Shown piece by piece: positions 24,012-32,126 of a DNA stretch of 64,000 nucleotides (the first letter of the stretch is position 1; each line of letters opens with the position of its first letter). The position numbers and the translations under genes were made by a program. This DNA is from Kineosporia aurantiaca JCM 3230. GTDB lineage: Bacteria > Actinomycetota > Actinomycetes > Actinomycetales > Kineosporiaceae. A model generated the notes under the pieces. That model did not search any database, was not told the origin of the DNA, and worked only from the letters and a program-made list of their open reading frames with translations. The stretch is from the NCBI GenBank assembly GCA_000719025.1, contig JODP01000013.1, forward strand, positions 186,001 to 250,000, read 5' to 3'.

Positions 24012-26720
24012 GTGGGCGGCCTCGTGCCAGGAGTGGCCGACGCCGACCGAGACGTCCAGCGGCACGGTCAGCTCAGCGGCGCCGGCCATGGCCGTGCGCA
24101 CCAGCTCCTCCACCTGCTCCCGCTCCCCCGCGGACACCTCGAGCACCAGTTCGTCGTGCACCTGCAGCAGCATCCGGGACCGCAGTTCGGCGCCGCGCAG
24201 CCGGCGGTCGACCTCGAGCATGGCCACCTTGACGATGTCCGCCGCCGAACCCTGGATCGGCGCGTTGAGCGCCATCCGCTCGGCCATCTCGCGGCGCTGC
24301 CGGTTGTCGCTGACCAGGTCGGGCAGGTAGCGGCGACGGCCCAGGATGGTCTCGGTGTAACCGGTGCGCCGGGCCTCGTCGACGATGCCCCGCAGGTAGT
24401 CGCGCACCCCTCCGAAACGATCGAAGTAGTCTTCCATCAGGGTTTTCGCCTCGTCCACGGGGATGTTCAGCTGCCGGGACAGGCCGAACGCCGAAAGGCC
24501 GTAGGCCAGGCCGTAGCTCATCGCCTTGATCTTGGAGCGCATGGCCGGGGTGACGTCGGCCGGCTCCACCGAGAACACCCGGCTGCCGACGAAGCGGTGC
24601 AGGTCCTCCCCCGAGCGGAAGGCCTCGATCAGGCCCTCGTCGCCGGACAGGTGGGCCATGATCCGCATCTCGATCTGCGAGTAGTCGGCGGTGAGCAGGC
24701 ACTCGAACTGCGGCCCGACGACGAAGGTTTCGCGGATCCGCCGACCCTCCTCGGTGCGGATCGGGATGTTCTGCAGGTTCGGGTCGGTGCTGGACAGCCG
24801 CCCGGTGGCCGCGATGGTCTGCAGGTAGGTGGTGTGGATCCGGCCGTCGTCGCCGATCGCCTTGAGCAGGCCCTCCACCGTCTGCCGGAGCTTGGACGCG
24901 TCCCGGTGGCGCAGCAGGTGGGCCAGGAACGGGTGCTCGGTCTTCGCGTAGAGCTCGGCCAGCGCGTCCGCGTCGGTGGTGTACCCCGTCTTCGTGCGCT
25001 TGGTCTTCGGCATGTCGAGCTCGTCGAACAGCACGACCTGCAGCTGTTTCGGCGATCCGAGGTTGATCTCCTTGCCGATCGCCTCGAACGCCTGCTTGCC
25101 CGCGTCCGCCACCGCGGCGGCGAAGTAGCTGTCCAGATCGCCCAGCGCGTCCGCGTCGATGGCGATGCCGGCCTGCTCCATCGTGCGCAGCACCCCGAGC
25201 AGCGGCAGCTCCACCTCGGTGAGCAGGCCGGCCGCGTTGCGCTCGGTCAGGTCCTTCTGCAGGGCGCCCCACAGGTCGATCACCGCCCGGGCCCGCACCA
25301 TGGCCAGCTCCGACTCGTCCGGGCCGGACTCCTCCATGTCCAGGGTGAGCTGCTGGTGGCCGGCCACCTCCTCGGCCTTGAGCTGGCGCCCCAGGTGCCG
25401 GACGGTGAGGTCGGCCAGGTCGTAGCTGCGCTGGTCGGGCAGGCAGAGGTAGGCGGCCAGGGCGGTGTCGCCGATGACCCCCTCGACCGCCAGCCCGCGG
25501 TCGGACAGCGCGGTGAGCGGGCCCTTCGCGTCGTGCAGCACCTTCGGTGCCGACCCGTCGGTGAGCCAGGTGGAGACCGCGTTCAGGGCGTCCGCGTCCG
25601 CCTCCACCAGGTCGATGTAGGCGGCCGGGCCCGGGCGCCCGGGGGCCGGTTCCGGCGCCGCCACCGCGATCCCGCTCGCGTCGCCGTGCCCGGCCTTCCA
25701 GCTGCCGAGCACGACCAGGCCGACCGCGGTGCGGGCGTTCTGCTCCAGCCAGGTGCCCACGGCCGCGCCGGTGAGCTTCTCGGTGGCCAGGTCGAAGCCG
25801 CCCTCGGCCTCCGGCTCCGGACTGGCCAGGGTGGCGAACAGCCGCTCGCGCAGCACCCGGAACTCCAGGCCGTCGAAGACCTGGTGCACCTCTTCCCGGT
25901 CCCAGCCGGGCAGCCGCAGATCGGCCGGGCCGAGCGGCAGCTCGACGTCCTTCACCAGACCGTTGACCTGGCGGTTGACCAGCACCTGGGGCAGGTGCTC
26001 GCGCAGGCTCTGCCCGGCCTTGCCCTTGATCTGGTCGGCGTTGGCGACGATCCCGTCCAGGTCGCCGTAGAGGCCGACCCACTTGGCCGCCGTCTTCGGC
26101 CCCACCCCGGGGATGCCGGGCAGGTTGTCGCTGGTCTCGCCGACCAGCGCGGCCAGGTCCGGGTAACGCTCCGGCGCCAGGCCGTACTTCGCCTCGACCG
26201 CCTCCGGCGTCATCCGGGATAGCTCGGAGACCCCGCGGGTGGGGTACAGCACGGTGACGTTGTCGCGCACCAGCTGGAAGGTGTCGCGGTCACCGGAGCA
26301 GATCAGCACCTCGTACCCGGCGGCCCCGGCCTGGGTGGCCAGCGTGGCCAGGATGTCGTCGGCCTCGAAGCCGGGTTTCTCCAGCACCGGCACGCGCAGC
26401 GCGGCCAGCACCTCCTTGATGAGCGAGACCTGCGGCCCGAACTCGGCCGGCGACTTCGACCGGTTGCCCTTGTACTCGGCGTACGTCTCGGTGCGGAAGG
26501 TCTGCCGGGAGACGTCGAAGGCGACTGCGACGTGATCGGGCGCCTCGTCGCGCAGCACGTTGATCAGCATCGAGGTGAAGCCGTAGACGGCGTTGGTCAC
26601 CTGGCCGGTGGCGGTGGAGAAGTTCTCCACCGGAAGGGCGTAGAAGGCGCGGTAGGCCAGCGAGTGACCGTCGATCAGGAGCAGCCGGGGCCGGGGGCCA
26701 GCAGTCGTAGTCTCACTCAC
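24009..26720 (-). CDS. polA: DNA polymerase I
   Basis: A 903-residue family A DNA polymerase for gap filling and repair synthesis. The N-terminal 5'-3' exonuclease (about 10-300) shows LLLIDGHSLAYRAFYAL and GYEVLICSGDRDTFQL. The C-terminal polymerase has motif A DYSQIEMRIMAHLSGD, motif B RSKIKAMSYGLAYGLS and motif C QVHDELVLEV. The middle region lacks the acidic DxE motif of the proofreading exonuclease (it reads AAYIDLVEADAD), so 3'-5' editing is probably lost, as in mycobacteria. ATG 26741 is in frame, but GTG 26720 lies 7 nt after the -10 and is preferred. Divergent from a thioesterase. Confidence 0.97.
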   Translation of the reverse strand: MSETTTAGPRPRLLLIDGHSLAYRAFYALPVENFSTATGQVTNAVYGFTSMLINVLRDEAPDHVAVAFDVSRQTFRTETYAEYKGNRSKSPAEFGPQVSLIKEVLAALRVPVLEKPGFEADDILATLATQAGAAGYEVLICSGDRDTFQLVRDNVTVLYPTRGVSELSRMTPEAVEAKYGLAPERYPDLAALVGETSDNLPGIPGVGPKTAAKWVGLYGDLDGIVANADQIKGKAGQSLREHLPQVLVNRQVNGLVKDVELPLGPADLRLPGWDREEVHQVFDGLEFRVLRERLFATLASPEPEAEGGFDLATEKLTGAAVGTWLEQNARTAVGLVVLGSWKAGHGDASGIAVAAPEPAPGRPGPAAYIDLVEADADALNAVSTWLTDGSAPKVLHDAKGPLTALSDRGLAVEGVIGDTALAAYLCLPDQRSYDLADLTVRHLGRQLKAEEVAGHQQLTLDMEESGPDESELAMVRARAVIDLWGALQKDLTERNAAGLLTEVELPLLGVLRTMEQAGIAIDADALGDLDSYFAAAVADAGKQAFEAIGKEINLGSPKQLQVVLFDELDMPKTKRTKTGYTTDADALAELYAKTEHPFLAHLLRHRDASKLRQTVEGLLKAIGDDGRIHTTYLQTIAATGRLSSTDPNLQNIPIRTEEGRRIRETFVVGPQFECLLTADYSQIEMRIMAHLSGDEGLIEAFRSGEDLHRFVGSRVFSVEPADVTPAMRSKIKAMSYGLAYGLSAFGLSRQLNIPVDEAKTLMEDYFDRFGGVRDYLRGIVDEARRTGYTETILGRRRYLPDLVSDNRQRREMAERMALNAPIQGSAADIVKVAMLEVDRRLRGAELRSRMLLQVHDELVLEVSAGEREQVEELVRTAMAGAAELTVPLDVSVGVGHSWHEAAH

Positions 26721-26727
26721 GTCTGCC

Positions 26728-26750
26728 ACCCTATGACCCATGTCCGACAA
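26728..26750 (-). promoter_or_regulatory. PafBC/RecA-NDp-type promoter of polA, inside the divergent gene
   Basis: Minus strand: TTGTCGGAC (26750-26742), 8 nt, TAGGGT (26733-26728), 7 nt, GTG 26720. The -35-like half matches 7 of 9 consensus positions, the spacing is exact, and the -10 is TAnnnT. Positions 26740-26750 also encode the first residues of the divergent thioesterase. Confidence 0.7.
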
Positions 26751-27216
26751 CCTTGGTCTCTCCGCGACCGACGGCGCCGACGGGCCGGCCGCGACGGCGA
26801 CCGAACCGCCCGTGAACGCCCCGGTCTTCGCCTCTGCGCTGCACGAGAAGATGGGGATCGAACTGGTCGAGGCGGGCGCCCGGCGGACCGTGGCGACCAT
26901 GCCGGTGGAGGGCAACACCCAGCCGTTCGGGCTGCTGCACGGCGGTGCGTCGTGCGTGCTGGCCGAGACCGTGGGCTCGATCGCCGCCAACGCGCACGGC
27001 GCACCCATGGGCCTGGTCGCGGTCGGACTGGAGATCAACGCGACGCACCATCGGGGCGTGCGCTCGGGTGTCGTCACCGGCACTGCGGAGGCCACGCACC
27101 TGGGCCGCAGCACCGCGACCTACGAGATCGCGATCACCGACGAGCAGGGCCGGCGGGTCTGCTCCGCCCGCCTGACCTGCATGTTCCTGCCGGACCCGAC
27201 CAAAAAGGCAACGTAA
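26740..27216 (+). CDS. PaaI-type hotdog-fold thioesterase
   Basis: A 158-residue acyl-CoA thioesterase-like protein of the PaaI/YbgC hotdog fold. The catalytic helix motif is QPFGLLHGGASCVLAETVGSIAA (HGG plus Glu in AETVG), and the second half contains GLEINATHHRGVRSG. About 24 N-terminal residues precede the fold and are Ala/Thr/Pro-rich; GTG 26812 is an alternative start that would remove them and leave the polA promoter outside coding sequence. This gene diverges from polA in many actinobacteria. The acyl-CoA substrate is unknown. Confidence 0.9.
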   Translation: MSDNLGLSATDGADGPAATATEPPVNAPVFASALHEKMGIELVEAGARRTVATMPVEGNTQPFGLLHGGASCVLAETVGSIAANAHGAPMGLVAVGLEINATHHRGVRSGVVTGTAEATHLGRSTATYEIAITDEQGRRVCSARLTCMFLPDPTKKAT

Positions 27217-27241
27217 GGACGTCCTTAGGCACCAAAAGCCT

Positions 27242-27859
27242 TCAGGAACCCTGCGGGGTGGGCGGCACCGCGCTGCGCTCGCCCCGTGCGCGCAGTGAAC
27301 GCCGACGGGAGAGCAGGCTCTCCAGCGTGCCCCGCTGACCGTCCGCCCCCGAGAGCCGCCGGCGCAACGCCGTCACCGTGGTGGCCCGGCGCACCATGAC
27401 CGGGGCAAAACCGAGCCGGGCGAAGTACCGCTGCGTGTCCTTGGACCAGGGCGGTACCCCGGCGATGATCTGCTCGGCCCCGAGCCTTTCGGCCTGGGCG
27501 GCGACCTGGGCCAGCATCGCCCGCCCCACCCCGTGCCTCCGCTCCGCTCCGGACACGTAGAACTCGTCGATGCACAGCGCCGTGGCCCCGGTGATCATCG
27601 TGAGCGCGGTCTGGCGCAGCACCACGAACCCCACCGCGCGATCGGCGACCCGGGCGATCAGGACCACGAACTCCCCGCCGGGCGGTTCTTCCACCGGAAC
27701 CCCCGAGCCGATCACCGCGCGCAGACGCTGACCCGACTCCTCCGAGAGCACCGCCCGGGACTTCGGCGACGTCTCCGCCAGACTCTTTCCCCAGAGCGTT
27801 AGGACGTCCTCGACATCCTCCGCCCGCGCCCGCCTGATCTCCACCGGACGTCGAGACAC
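27242..27859 (-). CDS. GNAT-family N-acetyltransferase
   Basis: A 205-residue protein with a GNAT fold in residues about 8-155. The acetyl-CoA-binding motif A is RRHGVGRAMLAQVAAQAE (R/Q-x-x-G-x-G), preceded by CIDEFYVSGAE and followed by FARLGFAPV. The C-terminal 45 residues are Arg/Ser-rich and probably disordered. Longer frames to 27952 exist, but GTG 27859 has GGGAGG 6 nt upstream. It converges on the thioesterase gene. Acceptor substrate not inferable. Confidence 0.85.
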   Translation of the reverse strand: MSRRPVEIRRARAEDVEDVLTLWGKSLAETSPKSRAVLSEESGQRLRAVIGSGVPVEEPPGGEFVVLIARVADRAVGFVVLRQTALTMITGATALCIDEFYVSGAERRHGVGRAMLAQVAAQAERLGAEQIIAGVPPWSKDTQRYFARLGFAPVMVRRATTVTALRRRLSGADGQRGTLESLLSRRRSLRARGERSAVPPTPQGS

Positions 27860-28032
27860 CTGTGGCCTCCCGGCCGCCCGCCGGGATCGGATCCCGGGAA
27901 TTCCCGCGACGCACCTGTTCGGCGCCGGAGCAGATGATCTCCAGATCACCACGCTCGAGGCACATCATGGCGAACCCCGGCGAATCAGGCGGACCGAATG
28001 CCGAAAATCTCAGCCCGCGAAACTGCCTGACA

Positions 28033-28075
28033 CCGGGACGTGCCACCGGAACCCCGGTCCGGTGGCCCGTCCCGG
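28033..28075 (-). terminator. Hairpin after the solo binding-protein gene
   Basis: Arms 28033-28050 and 28058-28075 form an 18-bp stem with one mismatch and a 7-nt loop, 5 bp beyond the livK1 stop. The rest of the 27860-28080 gap contains no gene I can support. Confidence 0.83.
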
Positions 28076-28080
28076 AGCCC

Positions 28081-29349
28081 TTACTTGACCGGCTGAGCCT
28101 TGAAGAAGCTCTGCTTGCCGTCGTGGTTGCGCATCACCGAGATGTCCACCGCGGTGGTGTCCCCGGTCGCCGGATCGAGGTGGATCGCCTTGCCGGTGGC
28201 CGCCTGCTCCGCCGGGATGGTGATCCCGTCGCCCTCGAACACCGCGTCCCGGACGCCCTTACGGGTACCGTCCGACTTCTCGATCGCGGCGACGATCACC
28301 TGCGTCGCGGCCACACCGTAGAGGGCGTAGCTGGTCCGCGGGCCCATGCCGTACTTCTCCTGGTACTTCTTCAGCAGGTCGGCGGCCACGCCGCCCTGCT
28401 TCTGCAGCTGCTCGGTGGCCAGGCCGGCGAAGGTCACGTAGGCCCCCTCGGACTGCGGCTGCGCGTCGAAGGCCGGGTAGCCGCTGTAGCCGTCCGGGGC
28501 CATGAACTTGACCTTCGTGTTGTCCCCGAGCACCGAGACCTTGTCCTTCAGCAGCTGACCACCGTTGGCGTCGTAGATGCCGCTGACGTAGACCGCGTCC
28601 GGGTTCAGCGCCTTAATCTTCTGGAACAGGGCGGTGTAGTTCGGCGCCTTGTCGTCGTACGCCTCGTTGCCCAGGACCTGGATGCCGATCTTCTCGGCCT
28701 CGGTCTGGAACGCCTTCGCGACGCCCTGACCGTAGGTCTGGTTGTCGTTGAGGATGTAGACCTTCTTGACCTTCAGGTCCTCCTGGGCGAAGTGCGCCGC
28801 CGCGGTGCCCTGGTAGTCGTCGGTGGTGATCACCCGGGCGAAGCTCTTCTTGCCGCTGGGCGCGTACAGGTCCGGCTCGCCCGGGTCCCAGGCCTTGGTC
28901 AGGCCGGGGTTGGTGGCGGCGTGCGAGACGGTCAGCATCGGGCCGTTCGGGTCCTGGTTCAGGACCGGCACCTCGAGCTTGGTGCAGCCGGAGTTGAATT
29001 CGCCCATGACCGCGATCTCGCTCGTCTCGGAGACGTGCTTCTGCGCGTTGGCGGTACAGGTACCCGCGTCCCACGACCCGGCGGTGGCCGTGGAGTTGTC
29101 GTACTTCTTCAGCTCGATCTTGTAGTCGCCGGCCTTGTAGCCGATCGACTCCAGGTAGAGCTGGATCATGTTGTTGGTGTCGGCCGAGGCGTCGCCGGCG
29201 GCTCCCTGGAGCGGGAGGTCGGTGGCGATCACCAGGGTCTTGCCGCCGGCCTCGGCCCCCTTCTCGCCGCTGCCGGAACTGCTTCCGCACGCCGCGAGAC
29301 CGAGAACCGCCGCCGTGACGACGGCCAGTGCCGCAATCGGTTTCCTCAT
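28081..29349 (-). CDS. Branched-chain amino acid ABC substrate-binding lipoprotein, solo paralogue
   Basis: A 422-residue periplasmic-binding-fold lipoprotein of the LivK/Leu-Ile-Val type. The signal peptide ends in LGLAAC, followed by a Gly/Ser linker. Core segments KTLVIATDLPLQG, EIAVMGEFNSGCTKLEVPVLN and LNDNQTYGQGVAKAFQ are near-identical to the binding protein at 34612. GGAAGG lies 6 nt before ATG 29349; the longer frame is unlikely. It is not adjacent to permease genes, so it probably feeds the livHMGF system encoded nearby. Both paralogues share an upstream element, suggesting joint control. Confidence 0.93.
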   Translation of the reverse strand: MRKPIAALAVVTAAVLGLAACGSSSGSGEKGAEAGGKTLVIATDLPLQGAAGDASADTNNMIQLYLESIGYKAGDYKIELKKYDNSTATAGSWDAGTCTANAQKHVSETSEIAVMGEFNSGCTKLEVPVLNQDPNGPMLTVSHAATNPGLTKAWDPGEPDLYAPSGKKSFARVITTDDYQGTAAAHFAQEDLKVKKVYILNDNQTYGQGVAKAFQTEAEKIGIQVLGNEAYDDKAPNYTALFQKIKALNPDAVYVSGIYDANGGQLLKDKVSVLGDNTKVKFMAPDGYSGYPAFDAQPQSEGAYVTFAGLATEQLQKQGGVAADLLKKYQEKYGMGPRTSYALYGVAATQVIVAAIEKSDGTRKGVRDAVFEGDGITIPAEQAATGKAIHLDPATGDTTAVDISVMRNHDGKQSFFKAQPVK

Positions 29350-29651
29350 GCCCATCCTTCCCCCGAGGGCCGGAGCCGGATGCCCTGACGCCTGTGATCG
29401 GGGAAAGTACCAAGCAAAAGTTTCGTTCAAAAACCGTCCGGACGACCTGAATCAAGGTTGCGCAACGATTCCGGGGAAATACCGAACCCCATTAAGGACG
29501 TCCGGCGTCCAGAAGGCGTTGGCCACCACTTTTGCCTCTCCCCCGAAGAACACCGGCCGCATTGTTCGAGCGGAAAGAAATTAATTTCACGATGGCCGCT
29601 CTCCGGGTGGCCCGGGAAATTCGTCCCATCATCGTTCGTCCTTGACCGCAA
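29350..29651. other. Upstream region of the solo binding-protein gene
   Basis: About 300 bp with lower GC than the genes. It holds the shared livK element at 29452-29472 and a likely promoter; otherwise I see no coding capacity. Confidence 0.5.
29452..29472 (-). promoter_or_regulatory. Conserved upstream element of livK paralogue 1
   Basis: TCAAGG, 5 nt, CAACGATTC on the plus strand, 103 bp before the start codon. The corresponding sequence lies 105 bp before the second paralogue (35982-36002). On the minus strand a TTGATT that could be the -35 adjoins it. The core contains the palindrome GTTGCGCAAC. Confidence 0.6.
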
Positions 29652-29690
29652 AAGTGCCCTCGCCGCCCGGTCCGGGCGGCGAGGGCACTT
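29652..29690 (-). terminator. Strong hairpin with T-tract
   Basis: A 19-nt arm at 29652-29670 is perfectly complementary to 29672-29690; on the minus strand TTTT follows. It ends the secreted-protein gene whose stop is at 29700. Confidence 0.9.
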
Positions 29691-29699
29691 CTCAACGGA

Positions 29700-30335
29700 T
29701 CAGATACCCCACTTGACTTCCTTGGTGGTCTTACGCACCCACTTCTTCTTGCCCTGGCGGGCCTTGCTCTGCAGGCTGTACCGGATGCCGGTGATGGTCT
29801 GGCTGGCGGTCGGGCTGACCACGATGTCGTCCGCGTTGTTGAACGTGCAGGAGGACTTGTTCTTGCAGGTCTTCTGCGCCGTCAGGGTGATCGTGTGCCC
29901 CGAGACCGAGCAGGTCAGGCTGGGCGTCAGCGAGATCGTGCCCTCGCAGCTCTGGACCCCGGTGAAGGTGACCCGCCAGACCTGCTTGACCTGGATCCGG
30001 CTGGCCACGACCCGGGCGTCATGGGTGCAGCTGTACACCTCGGCGTAGCCCCGCGAGCGGTCCAGCTCGGCGCTCCGCGTCCCGAAGTCGACGAAGGCCC
30101 ACCCGTTGGTCCGCAGCTTGGCCTTGCCGCCCGAGGTCGTGAGGGTCTTCGTGCAGTTTCCGCCGGCCCAGGGGACCGTCTTCTTGGTCGAGGTCGCGGC
30201 CGCCGCACTCCGCGAGGTGCCGGCGACGTCCTGAGCGGAACTCGCGGAGGCCCAGGTGCTGCCGACGAACACCAGGCAGACCGCCAGCAGCCCGATGATC
30301 CCTACTCTGGTTCTGCGCTTCACCAAGATTGACAT
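29700..30335 (-). CDS. Secreted cysteine-rich protein, unknown function
   Basis: A 211-residue exported protein. The signal peptide has basic VKRRTR then VGIIGLLAVCLVFVGSTWASA. The mature chain has six cysteines (GNCTK, YSCTH, QSCEG, LTCSV, KTCKN, SSCTF), probably three disulfides, and a Thr/Ser/Lys-rich beta pattern, ending in a basic tail KKKWVRKTTKEVKWG. No family recognised. It has its own terminator and lies between the solo binding-protein gene and livF. Whether it has any link with amino acid uptake is not shown. Confidence 0.72.
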   Translation of the reverse strand: MSILVKRRTRVGIIGLLAVCLVFVGSTWASASSAQDVAGTSRSAAAATSTKKTVPWAGGNCTKTLTTSGGKAKLRTNGWAFVDFGTRSAELDRSRGYAEVYSCTHDARVVASRIQVKQVWRVTFTGVQSCEGTISLTPSLTCSVSGHTITLTAQKTCKNKSSCTFNNADDIVVSPTASQTITGIRYSLQSKARQGKKKWVRKTTKEVKWGI

Positions 30336-30483
30336 CCCATTCTCAGATTCCGGTGCATCGGATCTTCTGCGTGCGACGGTCCCGCCGCAGCGACCGCCGA
30401 CCGCGGGATCACGCTAGGTTGCCAATCGTTATCAATGGGTCAAATCGTCGTCCCCGGACCGGGCTTCTGCCCCAAAAGGCCGA

Positions 30484-30511
30484 GGGCCGGCTTCCCGAAG
30501 GAAACCGGCCC
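30484..30511 (-). terminator. Terminator of the liv operon
   Basis: GGGCCGG (30484-30490) and CCGGCCC (30505-30511), with further TTCC/GGAA pairing inside, 17 bp beyond the livF stop. Confidence 0.75.
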
Positions 30512-30528
30512 CCAGTGCGGAGCTGCGG

Positions 30529-31293
30529 TCAACCGCCCAGGTACGCCTTCACGATGCTGTCGTCCTTCAGCAGCTCGCGGGCGATGCCCTCCTGCTTGAG
30601 GTGTCCCGACTCCAGCACGTACGCGTAGTCCCCGATCCGCAGCGCGGCGAGCGCGTTCTGCTCCACCACCAGGACGGTCGTGCCCTGGTCACGGATCGTG
30701 CGGATGGTGTCGAAGATCAGGTCCACGAGCACCGGGGCGAGGCCCATCGAGGGCTCGTCCAGCAGCAGCAGCTTCGGGCTGCCCATCAGCGCCCGGCCGA
30801 CGGCGAGCATCTGCTGCTCTCCGCCGGACATCGTGCCCGCCTTCTGATGGAGACGTTCCTTCAGCCGCGGGAACAGGTCGAGCACCCGCTCCTTGTCCGC
30901 CGCGATGCCCTCCTTGTCGTTACGGAGGAAGGCGCCGAGTTCCAGGTTCTCCTCGACGCTCATCCGCGGAAAGATCCGCCGACCTTCCGGCGACTGGCAG
31001 ATGCCGTATCCCACGACCTTGTGCCCGGGGATGCCGACCAGCGACTTGCCTTCGAAAGTGACCGTGCCGGTGCGGGGTCGCAGCAACCCGGAGATGGTAC
31101 GCAGGGTGGTGGACTTGCCCGCTCCGTTGGACCCGATCAGCGTGACGATCTCGCCCGGCTTGACCGACAGCGAAATGCCCTTCACCGCGGCGATGTTGCC
31201 GTAGTAGACGTGCAGATCGCTGACCGTCAGCAGGTCCTCGCCCGCCTTGCGGGTGCCCGGCTGGGCCGGAGCCGTGTCGGTAGGGGTACTCAC
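30529..31293 (-). CDS. livF: Branched-chain amino acid ABC transporter ATPase LivF
   Basis: A 254-residue cytoplasmic ATPase powering the Liv importer. Walker A is GSNGAGKST, the Q-loop ICQSPEGRRIFP, the signature MSGGEQQM and Walker B LLLLDEPSMGLAP, with the H-loop replaced by VVEQN as is normal for LivF. GTG 31293 overlaps the livG stop (GTGA), so the two are translationally coupled. Last gene of the livHMGF run. Confidence 0.95.
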   Translation of the reverse strand: MSTPTDTAPAQPGTRKAGEDLLTVSDLHVYYGNIAAVKGISLSVKPGEIVTLIGSNGAGKSTTLRTISGLLRPRTGTVTFEGKSLVGIPGHKVVGYGICQSPEGRRIFPRMSVEENLELGAFLRNDKEGIAADKERVLDLFPRLKERLHQKAGTMSGGEQQMLAVGRALMGSPKLLLLDEPSMGLAPVLVDLIFDTIRTIRDQGTTVLVVEQNALAALRIGDYAYVLESGHLKQEGIARELLKDDSIVKAYLGG

Positions 31294-32126
31294 AGGTCGC
31301 CTCCGTAGCCCTCTTCGGTCCCGGTCTTGCCAAGGTACGCCTCGATCACCCGAGGGTCGGCCTGGATCTCGGCGGGCAGACCCTCGGCGATCTTCGCCCC
31401 CTGGTCCAGCACCGTGACCCGCTCGCTGACCTTCATCACGACACTCATGTCGTGCTCGATCAGCAGGATGGCCACGTCCCGGTCGGCCCGCAGCTTGCGG
31501 ATGAAGTCCACGAACTGGGCCGACTCCTGCGGGTTCATGCCGGCCGTGGGCTCGTCCAGCAGCAGCACCTTGGGCCGCAGGGCCAGGGCCCGGGCGACCT
31601 CCAGACGCCGCTGGTCACCGTAGGACAGGTTGCGCGCGTAGTCGCCCGCGGTCTTGCCGATGCCGACGTAGTCGAGCAGCTCGTGGGCGAAGTCGCGGGC
31701 CTCGCGCTCCTCCCGGCGCTGCCGCGGGGTACGCAGCACGGTGCCGAAGATGCCCGACTTCAGGTGGCTGTGCATCGCCACCATCACGTTCTCCTCGGCC
31801 GTCATCAGGTTGAACAGCCGGATGTTCTGGAACGTCCGGGCCAGGCCGAGCGAGGCGATCTTGTGCACCGGCAGGCCGGTCACGGTGCGCTCGCCGAGCA
31901 GGACGTTGCCCGTGGTCGGCCGGTACAGCCCGGTGAGCACGTTGAAGAAGGTGGTCTTGCCGGCCCCGTTCGGGCCGATCAGGCTGACCACGGACTTCTC
32001 CGGGACGGTGAACGAGACGTCGTTCACCGCGGTCAGACCGCCGAACTGGACGGTGATGTGGCTGGCTTCGAGGGCCACGCCCGGCGCCGTCTCCGGGGTC
32101 GTGGGCTCGGTCGCGGTGGTGGTCAT
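31290..32126 (-). CDS. livG: Branched-chain amino acid ABC transporter ATPase LivG
   Basis: A 278-residue ATPase partner of LivF. Walker A is GPNGAGKTT, the family-specific LARTFQNIRLF follows, the signature reads LSYGDQRRLE and Walker B LLLDEPTAGMNP, with the H-loop IEHDMSVVM. ATG 32126 overlaps the livM stop (ATGA). An N-terminal Thr/Pro-rich extension of about 18 residues precedes the fold. Confidence 0.95.
   Translation of the reverse strand: MTTTATEPTTPETAPGVALEASHITVQFGGLTAVNDVSFTVPEKSVVSLIGPNGAGKTTFFNVLTGLYRPTTGNVLLGERTVTGLPVHKIASLGLARTFQNIRLFNLMTAEENVMVAMHSHLKSGIFGTVLRTPRQRREEREARDFAHELLDYVGIGKTAGDYARNLSYGDQRRLEVARALALRPKVLLLDEPTAGMNPQESAQFVDFIRKLRADRDVAILLIEHDMSVVMKVSERVTVLDQGAKIAEGLPAEIQADPRVIEAYLGKTGTEEGYGGDL

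Noticed and set aside
27862..28080. Short plus-strand reading frame beginning near MANPGESGG upstream of the solo livK terminator
   Set aside because: It continues as the antisense of livK, has no ribosome site and crosses the terminator hairpin.
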